NCBI GenBank assembly: GCA_024682395.1 | Contig: JAIKZH010000066.1 | Location: 1-44,566 of the forward strand | Origin: Bacteroidaceae bacterium | GTDB taxonomy: Bacteria > Bacteroidota > Bacteroidia > Bacteroidales > Bacteroidaceae | Direction: 5' to 3' | Length of the DNA stretch: 44,566 nt | In this document: piece by piece, positions 27,078 through 33,917 of the stretch | Position numbering within the stretch: the stretch's first letter is position 1 | Layout: every line of letters begins with the position of its first letter | The notes under the pieces: model-generated | Databases searched by the model: none | Told to the model about the DNA's origin: nothing | What the model saw: only the letters and a program-made list of their open reading frames with translations | Program-made: the position numbers and the translations under genes

Positions 27078-27557
27078 TTAGTATGTACGATATAAAATCC
27101 ATGCATCAGCATATGTGGCGCGTAATCTGTCGCGTGCAGATATAGCAGCGGCTTTTGTTGATGATGATGAAGCAATTACTCGATACATTCCTGTTTCTGG
27201 ATTCTGTGCTACAACTGCAGCATAACCTTTGTTTTGTAATGCAACACGAAGATTATTTGCATTGTCAAGGCTTCTGAATGAGCCGCATACTACGTTGTAG
27301 GCTTGAAGTGATGCACCATTTACAGCTGTAAGTTTCTCTGTACGAAGATCTGAATAGTCTTCTTGTTGTACTGGAGCTACAGTTGGTACAGTTTCTGTTA
27401 TTACTGGAGTTACTTGAACTGGAGTTGTTGCTTGCTGTGCTGTTTCTTGAGCACGAGCTTTTTCGTATGCTTTTTTGTAGCTGCTTTCTGTTGATTTACA
27501 TGAAACCACTGTTAAAGCTGAAACGATGGCTAAGCCAAGAAAGAGGATTTTTTTCAT
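27078..27557 (-). CDS. SPOR-domain lipoprotein
   Basis: The protein has 159 residues: a lipoprotein signal peptide (MKKILFLGLAIVSALTVVSC, lipidation expected at Cys20), a low-complexity linker rich in Thr, Val, Gln and Pro (about 38-70), and a C-terminal SPOR domain (about 85-159: AYNVVCGSFRSLDNANNLRVALQNKGYAAVV, YRVIASSSSTKAAAISARDRLR). SPOR domains bind glycan strands stripped of stem peptides, mostly at the division septum, so this protein likely sits in the outer membrane near the septum. Its terminator is just downstream; no clear -7 box was found in the 120 nt upstream. Confidence 0.85.
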   Translation of the reverse strand: MKKILFLGLAIVSALTVVSCKSTESSYKKAYEKARAQETAQQATTPVQVTPVITETVPTVAPVQQEDYSDLRTEKLTAVNGASLQAYNVVCGSFRSLDNANNLRVALQNKGYAAVVAQNPETGMYRVIASSSSTKAAAISARDRLRATYADAWILYRTY

Positions 27558-27677
27558 TTTGTTGGATTTTTCTTTATTAATACTTGTTGTTATTATCTCA
27601 CTAAATGTAATCTTGTTTTTGGAGAATCTTACCTGATAATCTGCAAGATGATTAATATCTAAACTCTTGCATTTGTT

Positions 27678-28070
27678 TTATTTATCGGTTTTCTCCCGTT
27701 CAAACTTCGCTTCGAGCATAGCTTTCTTCATGCTTACTGCTGGGCGAAAGTTGATGTTCTTTACCTGTACTGATTGGGCGTGGATTTCTTCATGTCTATC
27801 TACAATTTTTGATTCTGCAGAAAGTGAAAAAGTTCCTATTCCCTCAATGTTGACATTATAACCATCTAACAGGTATTCAGTCATGTTCTGTGCAAGAGAG
27901 ATGATGGCGGCAGCCATATCGGCATTAGTTAGTGAACAACTATTAGTGATATGCTTGCAAAGGGTTTTTGTGTCTATCGTCCCTTTGGTTACCACCTGAG
28001 CATAATAACCTTTTTTGGGCTTTTTGCTGATGTTGTCCTTGAGTGTGGTTAATCTGTATCTTATACTCAT
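27678..28070 (-). CDS. HU-family DNA-binding protein
   Basis: The protein has 130 residues of the HU/IHF-like type found in Bacteroidetes. The N-terminal extension (MSIRYRLTTLKDNISKKPKKGYYAQ) precedes the helical HU core, and VNIEGIGTFSLSAES corresponds to the conserved GFGTF beta-strand of HU. The C-terminal part (VQVKNINFRPAVSMKKAMLEAKFE) resembles the end of HU. It is longer than canonical HU (about 90 residues). It probably binds DNA non-specifically and bends it. A promoter about 190 nt upstream gives it a long structured leader; it is divergent from recR. Confidence 0.85.
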   Translation of the reverse strand: MSIRYRLTTLKDNISKKPKKGYYAQVVTKGTIDTKTLCKHITNSCSLTNADMAAAIISLAQNMTEYLLDGYNVNIEGIGTFSLSAESKIVDRHEEIHAQSVQVKNINFRPAVSMKKAMLEAKFEREKTDK

Positions 28071-28260
28071 AACTGTAATGCTGTAGCTCTTTCAGGGGTT
28101 ACCTGATGCTCTACATGAGCATTTTAGTACTAACTAATCAATTTCTTACACAATTAATATATTCTCTACTCTTCTTTTTAAATTGGCCTACACCTTTTAA
28201 GAATATTTTGTACACGTTTCTAAATTTTAATCTAGACCATTCTTGTAAAAAGGAGTACTG

Positions 28261-28292
28261 CAAAGATATACCAAAAATTATTATCATGCAAA
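28261..28292 (-). promoter_or_regulatory. Promoter of the HU-like gene
   Basis: The minus strand reads TTTG (28289-28292), a 20-nt spacer and TATCTTTG (28261-28268), one of the best promoter matches in the window. The start codon is about 185 nt downstream of the expected transcription start. Confidence 0.75.
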
Positions 28293-28382
28293 TAATTAGT
28301 GTTAAAGTTTTGATTTTTTTAAAAGAAATAGTCATATTTATTAAAAAATGTGGTTTTAAGTGGCTTTTTGTGATTTATTTTG

Positions 28383-28390
28383 TACCTTTG
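28383..28390 (+). promoter_or_regulatory. -7 box of recR
   Basis: TACCTTTG matches TAnnTTTG and lies 34 nt before the recR ATG. A -33 element at the normal distance is not evident. Confidence 0.55.
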
Positions 28391-28424
28391 TCACCACAAA
28401 TGCAAGAAAGCTATTTTGATTTAG

Positions 28425-29039
28425 ATGGAACCTCATTTTTCTTCAGTCTTATTTGAACGTGCGGTTGACGAGTTGTCTCGTCTGCCTGGAGTAGGGCGTA
28501 AAACTGCTTTGCGTTTGGTCCTGCATATATTAAGAATGGACATGAATTCTGTTGATGCAATGGCTAATGCTTTAGTTCGTCTAAGACATGAAGTGAAATA
28601 TTGTAAGGTGTGCCATAATATCTCGGATACTGATGTCTGCGGAATATGTGGCGACTCTAAACGTGATACATCTATTGTCTGTGTTGTTGAAAATATTCAG
28701 GATGTAATGGCAATAGAAGCTACTATGCAATATAATGGTTTGTATCATGTCCTTGGAGGTGTAATCAGTCCGATGGATGGCGTAGGACCTTCTGATTTGC
28801 AGATTCAAAGTTTGGTCGATCGTGTAAGTGGAGGAGATGTGAAGGAGGTGATACTTGCGCTGAGTTCTACAATGGAAGGCGATACTACAAATTTCTATAT
28901 ATCGCGTAAACTCAAAGCTTTCACCGAGACTGTGAAACTGACAGTTCTTGCGCGTGGATTGTCTGTGAATGATGAATTGCAATATACGGACGAGGCTACT
29001 TTAGGACGATCTATCGTTAATAGAGTACCGTTTGCGTAG
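28425..29039 (+). CDS. recR: Recombination mediator RecR
   Basis: RecR helps load RecA on single-stranded gaps together with RecO/RecF. The 204 residues follow the family layout: an N-terminal helix-hairpin-helix ([14 protein letters not shown], 17-30), a C4 zinc finger with Cys60, Cys63, Cys72 and Cys75, and a Toprim domain starting at [12 protein letters not shown], with a Walker-like C-terminal part ([18 protein letters not shown]). The ATG at 28425 follows a -7 box at short distance. Downstream genes for a small membrane protein and a glycosyltransferase on the same strand are separated by 187 nt. Confidence 0.96.
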   Translation: MEPHFSSVLFERAVDELSRLPGVGRKTALRLVLHILRMDMNSVDAMANALVRLRHEVKYCKVCHNISDTDVCGICGDSKRDTSIVCVVENIQDVMAIEATMQYNGLYHVLGGVISPMDGVGPSDLQIQSLVDRVSGGDVKEVILALSSTMEGDTTNFYISRKLKAFTETVKLTVLARGLSVNDELQYTDEATLGRSIVNRVPFA

Positions 29040-29188
29040 CTCATTTTAATGATTTTTCGTTGATAGGTGTGACTGATATGTATAATTTTAATGATAAATA
29101 CATTAACTGATATATAATATAAATACGACGGATTCTACTCATGTGCCATAAGTGATGTTTGACTCGTATTTCTTTACGAAGGGAAAAC

Positions 29189-29230
29189 ATGTGGTTCGGT
29201 GAGTTTGAAAATAAATATAAGAGATTATGA
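29189..29230 (+). CDS. Possible 13-codon leader mini-ORF
   Basis: An ATG at 29189, preceded by AAGGGAAAAC that resembles a Shine-Dalgarno site, opens a 13-residue frame (MWFGEFENKYKRL). Its TGA overlaps the next gene's ATG as ATGA. The overlap would allow translational coupling. No conservation data are available, so this may be chance. Confidence 0.25.
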   Translation: MWFGEFENKYKRL

Positions 29231-29709
29231 CTAAGAATATAAAAAAAGTATTAAAGTGGTTGATATGTGAGTATGTGTTGGTGTGGTTGATTGTGATAAT
29301 GACATTTGTTGCTGGTGAAATGAACTTGATTCCTAATGGTTTGTATTGTGTGGAAGGGGGCAGTAAACTGGCGTATTATCTAAATGTTGCTTGTGTTGTC
29401 GTAACTCTTAGTTTTGTGGTGTTGTCTTTAAAACTTTTCACTCTTAATACGCACAAAAGTTTAAAACGCATGAATCATGATGAGGCTCTTAGTTCGTATC
29501 ATTTGTGGAGTGTTATTCGTATAGGTATGTTGATGTTTGCGGCATTATTTGGCATCGTCTTATACTTTTTATTATTAGATACTATCGGTCTTTTATGTGC
29601 ATGCATCGATATGGTTGTAACGATGATGTGTGTGCCTTCTGAGGAAAAAATAAATACATATATTGAGCAACTTGATAATAATGTAACAACAGACGTAACA
29701 GAAGATTAA
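29227..29709 (+). CDS. Small integral membrane protein, unknown function
   Basis: I do not recognise the family. The 160 residues contain four probable transmembrane segments (about 9-29, 49-70, 95-117 and 118-135) separated by short loops, with a basic loop KLFTLNTHKSLKRMNHDE between segments 2 and 3 and an acidic tail (EQLDNNVTTDVTED). The gene is followed 6 nt later by a glycosyltransferase, so both are probably translated from one message. A role in membrane-linked polysaccharide synthesis is therefore possible but is inference. The ATG overlaps the stop of a tiny upstream frame. Confidence 0.7.
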   Translation: MTKNIKKVLKWLICEYVLVWLIVIMTFVAGEMNLIPNGLYCVEGGSKLAYYLNVACVVVTLSFVVLSLKLFTLNTHKSLKRMNHDEALSSYHLWSVIRIGMLMFAALFGIVLYFLLLDTIGLLCACIDMVVTMMCVPSEEKINTYIEQLDNNVTTDVTED

Positions 29710-29715
29710 TGTAAG

Positions 29716-30861
29716 GTGAAATTATCAGTAATCATAGTAAACTATAAGGTCCGTTTTCATTTGGAACAATGCCTTGACTCTGTTTTTCGTGCAATGAAAG
29801 ATATTGATGGCGAGGTTTATGTTGTTGATAATGCGAGCGGCGATGATTCTGTCTCATATCTTCGTGCGCGTTATCCACAAGTTATTTATGTGGAAAATGA
29901 TGTTAATGTCGGTTTTGCAAAGGCTAATAATATGGCCTTGAGCATGACATCTGCTGAATATGTTTTGTTGCTTAATCCTGATACTATAGTTGGAGAAGAT
30001 GTACTTAAAGGATGTGTGGATTGTCTGGATAATGATCCTCAGGTTGGTGCATGTGGAGTGAAAATGCTTAATCTTGACGGTACATTTGCTAAAGAGTCGC
30101 GTCGTGGCGTGCCAACGCCTACAACTGCTTTCTTTCATATGTCGGGCTTGAGTAAGTTATTTCCTCGAAATCGTGTAATCGGGAAATATCATATGATGTT
30201 TCTTGACAAGGATAAATCTAGTGAGATTGAAATTATATCTGGTGCTTTTATGTTTATCCGACGTTCGCTTCTTGATGAGGTAGGTTTCTTTGATGAATCA
30301 TTCTTTATGTATGGTGAAGATATAGATTTGTCATATCGATTGTTACTTACAGGACATAAGAATTATTATTTACCATTACGTATATTACATTATAAAGGTG
30401 AGAGTACACGTAAGGATACTTACAGATATGTGAAGATTTTTTATCAGGCAATGCTGATATTCTTTAGTAAGTATTATTCTAATCGTGGTTGGTTCCTTTC
30501 TATTATTGTGCGAATGGCGATTTGGGGTAAAGGTGCGGCTGAGTTTATCCGTAGAAAACTTAGACGACTGTTTGTTAGGGAAGTGTCTGATGTGGCTTAT
30601 TTGAAAAAGATGAAATTCTTCTTGGATGTGGCAGATGTGAATCTGCCCGCAGTTAAAGCTTTCTGCGAAAAGAATCATCTTAATTGTGATGTTGATTCTG
30701 CGAAGGATGCTGATTGCGTGATTTATGATGTTGATTCATATTCATATTCGGAGGCTTTGTCTAAAATGGAGTCTCTGTCTTGCGGAACTCATGCTCCATG
30801 CGCTGCTATTTATTCTCCTAAATTTGATAATATTATTGTTGGTTCTATTATTTTGCGATAA
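29716..30861 (+). CDS. Family 2 glycosyltransferase
   Basis: The protein has 381 residues and a GT2 (GT-A fold) domain at about 1-250: LSVIIVNYKVRFHLEQCLDSV at the N-terminus, VVDNASGDDS, NPDT at 87-90 in place of DxD, and the GEDIDLSYRLLLTGHK acceptor/base motif. It resembles rhamnosyltransferase-like WbbL proteins. The start is GTG at 29716, since the conserved KLSVIIVNY follows directly and no in-frame ATG precedes it. The last 100 residues (from about 282) look like an extra domain that I cannot name. The donor sugar and acceptor are unknown. It lies 6 nt after the small membrane protein gene. Confidence 0.85.
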   Translation: MKLSVIIVNYKVRFHLEQCLDSVFRAMKDIDGEVYVVDNASGDDSVSYLRARYPQVIYVENDVNVGFAKANNMALSMTSAEYVLLLNPDTIVGEDVLKGCVDCLDNDPQVGACGVKMLNLDGTFAKESRRGVPTPTTAFFHMSGLSKLFPRNRVIGKYHMMFLDKDKSSEIEIISGAFMFIRRSLLDEVGFFDESFFMYGEDIDLSYRLLLTGHKNYYLPLRILHYKGESTRKDTYRYVKIFYQAMLIFFSKYYSNRGWFLSIIVRMAIWGKGAAEFIRRKLRRLFVREVSDVAYLKKMKFFLDVADVNLPAVKAFCEKNHLNCDVDSAKDADCVIYDVDSYSYSEALSKMESLSCGTHAPCAAIYSPKFDNIIVGSIILR

Positions 30862-31125
30862 TCATCAATAATATTGTACAGTGTGTTGATTCATTCTCTT
30901 TTTCGTATTTTCCAGGCTCAGTATTGTGTGATTGAATAGTGCTGTTGTAGTTATTTTGCTATAAAGTGCGTTTGATTAGATGTGTGGCCGCATGCATATC
31001 TATGGGGCGAAATCCCTATAAAAGTGGTGGCTTTTTTTGTTTGTTTGATGTGTTGTTGTGTGCGTACACACTGAAATAAAATTGCTCATATAGTTATAAA
31101 ATGAGCACGTGTTCGGACACACAAC

Positions 31126-31156
31126 TTGATTTAAATCAATAAATAATGTAGTTTTG
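31126..31156 (+). promoter_or_regulatory. Upstream promoter with FNR-type palindrome
   Basis: TTG (31126-31128), a 20-nt spacer and TAGTTTTG (31149-31156) form a promoter. The -33 element lies inside TTGATTTAAATCAA (31126-31139), a perfect palindrome that equals the FNR consensus TTGAT-N4-ATCAA. A CRP/FNR-family protein bound there would cover the -33 box. Confidence 0.5.
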
Positions 31157-31175
31157 CGCTTTTTTTTGAAAAATA

Positions 31176-31207
31176 TTTGGTGGGTATGTAAAACTGCCTT
31201 ACCTTTG
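31176..31207 (+). promoter_or_regulatory. Main promoter of the microprotein/RNA locus
   Basis: TTTG (31176-31179) and TACCTTTG (31200-31207) are 20 nt apart, a near-ideal Bacteroidetes promoter. Transcription should start near 31214, about 430 nt before the 25-residue frame. Confidence 0.75.
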
Positions 31208-31355
31208 CAGTGTCAAAAGACAAAAACAAGGTTGAAAACATTACAAAATAATAAGTAAAACCAAGAATTTGTTAAATGACACAAAAGAACATCTCAAGAC
31301 TTAGTCTATAGATGATGTGAGTAAAAATAACATTTAATGATAAGAAATAGAAATC

Positions 31356-31388
31356 ATGAAGATGTTTAGACGCAGACAACGCAAATAA
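31356..31388 (+). CDS. Possible Arg-rich mini-ORF (10 residues)
   Basis: ATG at 31356 opens MKMFRRRQRK and then TAA. Five of ten residues are Arg or Lys in consecutive order, which is odd for AT-rich DNA. It sits about 140 nt into the predicted transcript. A leader peptide acting through ribosome stalling is one possibility; chance is another. Confidence 0.3.
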   Translation: MKMFRRRQRK

Positions 31389-31639
31389 AATAATATAAAG
31401 GTTAAAGATTGGTTAGTATTTAGGTTAAAGTTAGTTTGATTAGTTTTTAAAAGGTTAGTTTGATTGGTTAATTAAGATTTGATTAGTTAATGTTTAACAT
31501 GTAGGGGCAAGGTCAAGTGTGACCCCAACCCTTAAAGAGAAGGGGAGGATGAAATGAGATGATGACGACACATTATTATAAATAAGTGTATACCCCAACT
31601 CTGTTTTTAGGATTTTATTAATTTAAAAATTTATATATT

Positions 31640-31717
31640 ATGGAAATTTTAGGTATTTTAGTAGCAGCAGTAGTTATAATCGCTGCCTTAGTGAGCAACA
31701 TTTCTATATTGAAATAA
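31640..31717 (+). CDS. Possible 25-residue single-pass membrane microprotein
   Basis: ATG at 31640 opens 25 codons beginning MEILGILVAAVVIIAALV and ending NISILK, followed by TAA. Residues 3-18 are entirely hydrophobic or small, enough to cross the membrane once, with an acidic start and a basic end. A consensus promoter lies upstream and a strong intrinsic terminator follows 44 nt after the stop, so the frame is the last feature in a defined transcript. Small hydrophobic type I toxins and regulatory membrane peptides look like this, but the family is not one I recognise. No Shine-Dalgarno motif is present. Confidence 0.45.
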   Translation: MEILGILVAAVVIIAALVSNISILK

Positions 31718-31761
31718 CGCTCTTTCTTTTGAAGTTAACTCTATAAAATATACAATCCATT

Positions 31762-31795
31762 AGGCGTTTCATTTTGATGAAACGCCTTTTTTTTA
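31762..31795 (+). terminator. Rho-independent terminator of the microprotein locus
   Basis: AGGCGTTTCAT (31762-31772) and ATGAAACGCCT (31777-31787) form a perfect 11-bp stem with a TTTG loop, then run into eight T. The following EamA gene promoter overlaps the end of the T-run. Confidence 0.92.
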
Positions 31796-31803
31796 TATTT
31801 TTG
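31796..31803 (+). promoter_or_regulatory. -7 box of the EamA transporter gene
   Basis: TATTTTTG matches TAnnTTTG and lies 23 nt before the ATG at 31827, directly behind the T-run of the preceding terminator. No clear -33 element is seen; the terminator stem fills that place. Confidence 0.5.
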
Positions 31804-31826
31804 CATCTCGAAATAATAGATTGATT

Positions 31827-32765
31827 ATGTTATATTTGCTTTTGGCTATCCTATGTGGTACAACATGTAATGTGCTTTTTAAGGTATTTAATAAGTATAA
31901 TCTGGATATAAAACAGATCGTACTCTTCAATTATATTGCTGCTGTACTGATAAATTGGATTCCTATATCTTATAATGCCGTGATGAAGTCGGAGGTTGGC
32001 TGGGATGCCTATGTCTTATCTCCAATGGTGTATTTTCTTTCGTTGATAGTGGGCGCTTTCTTTATGATCGCTTTCGTTATGATGGGGAAATCTGTCAGTC
32101 TTAACGGAGTGGCTCTTACTACGGTTGCGGCTAAAGCATCTTTGGTGCTGCCAGTCGTTTTATCATGGGTGTTTCTTGCACAACCTGCACCTGCAATAAT
32201 ACCAATATCGTTGATTCTTTTGGCTTTGGTGTGTATAGTGATGCCAATAAGCACGAAGGGGCACGGAAAAAAGAGTAAATATGCTCCAATATCATCTAAG
32301 ATGAGTATTTATTCGATAGTTGGGTTAATGGGCGTGTTCTTTTTTTATGGAATATGCGATTTCTCACTAAAACTGCTTCAACATACGGTTTCTGAGCAAT
32401 GCCAGGATTCATCTTTGGTTGGCTTTAAACTAAATGCACTTACAGGTAATATATTCCTTATGGCTATGCTTCTGTCCTTACTAATTTGTGTGGTTTCTGG
32501 TAGTTTTAAGAAACATCGATTAGGGTGGCGCGTAGTTGTCGGTGGGGGATTGTTAGGAATACTCAATGCGGGATGTACTGCATTCATACTACGTGGACTG
32601 TTGGATCTTTCAACCGGTGTTCTATATCCGATGTATCACACATCAGTAGTGTTGCTATCCACATTAGTGGGTGTTTTGTTTTTCTCAGAGCGACTTAGAC
32701 TGTTACAGGTTCTTGGACTTATTTTTGCGGCAACGGCATTTGTCTTACTTTTTCAGTTTTCTTGA
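31827..32765 (+). CDS. EamA/DMT-family transporter
   Basis: The protein has about 312 residues and ten hydrophobic segments arranged as two repeats of five, typical of the drug/metabolite transporter superfamily. The second half ends with the conserved LSTLVGVLFFSERLRLLQVLGLIFAATAFVLL block. It sits in the inner membrane and the substrate is unknown. The ATG at 31827 is preferred over a TTG two codons upstream. Its -7 box directly follows the terminator of the microprotein locus, so it forms a separate unit. Confidence 0.82.
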   Translation: MLYLLLAILCGTTCNVLFKVFNKYNLDIKQIVLFNYIAAVLINWIPISYNAVMKSEVGWDAYVLSPMVYFLSLIVGAFFMIAFVMMGKSVSLNGVALTTVAAKASLVLPVVLSWVFLAQPAPAIIPISLILLALVCIVMPISTKGHGKKSKYAPISSKMSIYSIVGLMGVFFFYGICDFSLKLLQHTVSEQCQDSSLVGFKLNALTGNIFLMAMLLSLLICVVSGSFKKHRLGWRVVVGGGLLGILNAGCTAFILRGLLDLSTGVLYPMYHTSVVLLSTLVGVLFFSERLRLLQVLGLIFAATAFVLLFQFS

Positions 32766-32838
32766 TTGAATTCCATGTAAATATTGTGTTAAATAATCTT
32801 ATATGAACATGAAACTGAAAGAAAAGTTGCAATAAATA

Positions 32839-32868
32839 TTGTTATGTGATAAATAATTATTATCTTTG
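32839..32868 (+). promoter_or_regulatory. Promoter of rplU-rpmA
   Basis: TTG (32839-32841), a 19-nt spacer and TATCTTTG (32861-32868) give a strong promoter. A leader of about 100 nt precedes rplU; a long leader is common for ribosomal protein operons that control their own translation, but no known motif is identified here. Confidence 0.8.
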
Positions 32869-32976
32869 CAGCCGATTTATGCCAAAGCGGCTTATAAAAG
32901 TAAGAATTATATAAATTATCAGTTGATGTTTTATGACTCTTCGCCCTTTGGTCAAAACCCGTTTAATAATAAAAAT

Positions 32977-33294
32977 ATGTACGTAATCGTAGAAATTAAC
33001 GGTCAGCAATTCAAGGCGGAAGAAGGAAAGAAACTTTTCGTTCATCACCTTAAGGATGCTGAAACTCAACAACAAGTTGAGTTCGAGAAAGTATTATTAG
33101 TTGACAATGAAGGCGCAGTGACTGTAGGAACTCCAACAGTTGAAGGTGCAAAGGTTGTATGCGAAGTTGTATCTCCTTTGGTAAAGGGTGATAAAGTTCT
33201 CGTATTCCACAAGCGTCGTCGTAAGGGTTACAAGAAACTCCGTGGTCATCGTCAGCAGTTTACAGAATTGACAATCAAGAGTGTTGTCGCTTAA
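32977..33294 (+). CDS. rplU: 50S ribosomal protein L21
   Basis: L21 binds 23S rRNA in the large subunit. The 105 residues match the family throughout, from [25 protein letters not shown] to the basic C-terminal [25 protein letters not shown]. The reading frame is open for 37 codons further upstream, but that part contains the leader and begins inside the promoter, so the ATG at 32977 is the start. rpmA follows after 29 nt, the usual rplU-rpmA pair. Confidence 0.97.
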   Translation: MYVIVEINGQQFKAEEGKKLFVHHLKDAETQQQVEFEKVLLVDNEGAVTVGTPTVEGAKVVCEVVSPLVKGDKVLVFHKRRRKGYKKLRGHRQQFTELTIKSVVA

Positions 33295-33323
33295 GTTTAA
33301 CCATTAAAACAACGTAAATTAAC

Positions 33324-33590
33324 ATGGCACATAAGAAAGGTGTAGGTAGTTCAAAGAACGGCCGTGAGTCACACAGCAAACGACTCGGTGTTAAATTATT
33401 CGGTGGTCAGTATGCTAAAGCTGGTAACATTTTGGTTCGTCAGCGTGGAACTGTTCACTATCCAGGTAAGAATGTAGGAATCGGTAAGGATGATACTTTG
33501 TATGCTCTTGCTGATGGTATTGTAACTTTCAAACGTGGTTACAAAGACCGCTCTACAATTTCAATCGTACCTGTACAGGCTGAAGTTTAA
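33324..33590 (+). CDS. rpmA: 50S ribosomal protein L27
   Basis: L27 lies near the peptidyl-transferase centre. The 88 residues show the family signature [24 protein letters not shown] and [29 protein letters not shown]. It starts directly with MAHKKG, without the cleavable N-terminal extension found in Firmicutes. It forms an operon with rplU and ends at a strong terminator. Confidence 0.98.
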   Translation: MAHKKGVGSSKNGRESHSKRLGVKLFGGQYAKAGNILVRQRGTVHYPGKNVGIGKDDTLYALADGIVTFKRGYKDRSTISIVPVQAEV

Positions 33591-33616
33591 TTAACTTCGA
33601 AGCAAATAAGGTTAAG

Positions 33617-33660
33617 CGACTAGTCGTTCTTTATAAAGAATGATTGGTCGTTTTTCTTTT
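33617..33660 (+). terminator. Terminator of the rplU-rpmA operon
   Basis: Arms 33617-33632 and 33635-33650 pair over 16 bp with three G-U wobbles, centred on TTTATAAA, and are followed by TTTTTCTTTT. It begins 26 nt after the rpmA stop. Confidence 0.85.
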
Positions 33661-33917
33661 TATATCATATTTCTTATAGTCTTGCCATATGGCAATCATG
33701 GCACTATGCGTAAATGATAATCAGGTGGCAGAGTCACAATTAATAATTGATAATTATTTCATAGCCACTGATAACTTTCACCTTTCACCTTCTTAACTAT
33801 CTGTTTGTGGTATGAATATTCTTATAAAATCGTTCGTTTATCTCAATGAATCTTCGTATATTTGTAAACAAATAATAAAATGAGTTTTTTCACGTTATAA
33901 ATATATACTATCTAAAT
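33661..33917. other. Intergenic region with palindrome and short repeats
   Basis: This stretch holds a perfect 14-bp palindrome, TTGCCATATGGCAA (33682-33695), a low-complexity AATTAATAATTGATAATTAT tract, two tandem copies of CTTTCAC (33775-33788) and the -7 box of the next gene (TATATTTG, 33857-33864). No gene is seen. Confidence 0.5.
33857..33864 (+). promoter_or_regulatory. -7 box of the meaB gene
   Basis: TATATTTG matches TAnnTTTG, 53 nt before the ATG at 33918. The -33 region has no clear TTG. Confidence 0.5.

Larger units (their letters stand above)
28071..28424. other. Divergent intergenic region between the HU-like gene and recR
   Basis: This region of 354 nt contains the minus-strand HU promoter (28261-28292), its leader of about 185 nt with a hairpin 36 nt before the start (ATGCTC/GAGCAT, 28106-28122), and the recR -7 box (28383-28390). 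An open frame of 116 codons across it on the plus strand is AT-rich, covers both promoters, and I do not accept it as a gene. Confidence 0.5.
30862..31639. other. Long gene-poor region with tandem promoters and a structured leader
   Basis: No ordinary gene lies in these 778 nt. The first 260 nt have only short inverted repeats, such as GCTCAT/ATGAGC (31084-31106). Two promoters follow (31126-31156, 31176-31207). The stretch 31399-31500 is a run of imperfect repeats around GGTTAGTTTGATTGGTTAA, and 31504-31545 can form two hairpins (GGTCA/TGACC and CCCTT/AAGGG). A 10-residue mini-ORF lies at 31356-31388. The likely transcript runs on to the terminator at 31762-31795. Confidence 0.5.

Noticed and set aside
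28106-28456. 116-codon plus-strand open frame upstream of recR
   Set aside because: It covers the HU and recR promoters, overlaps the recR start in another frame and has the composition of AT-rich spacer; no domain is visible.
30990-31032. Possible terminator after the glycosyltransferase (ATGGGGCGAAATCCCTAT followed by T-run near 31031)
   Set aside because: The arms pair over only three to four bases, and the T-run is too far from the stem.
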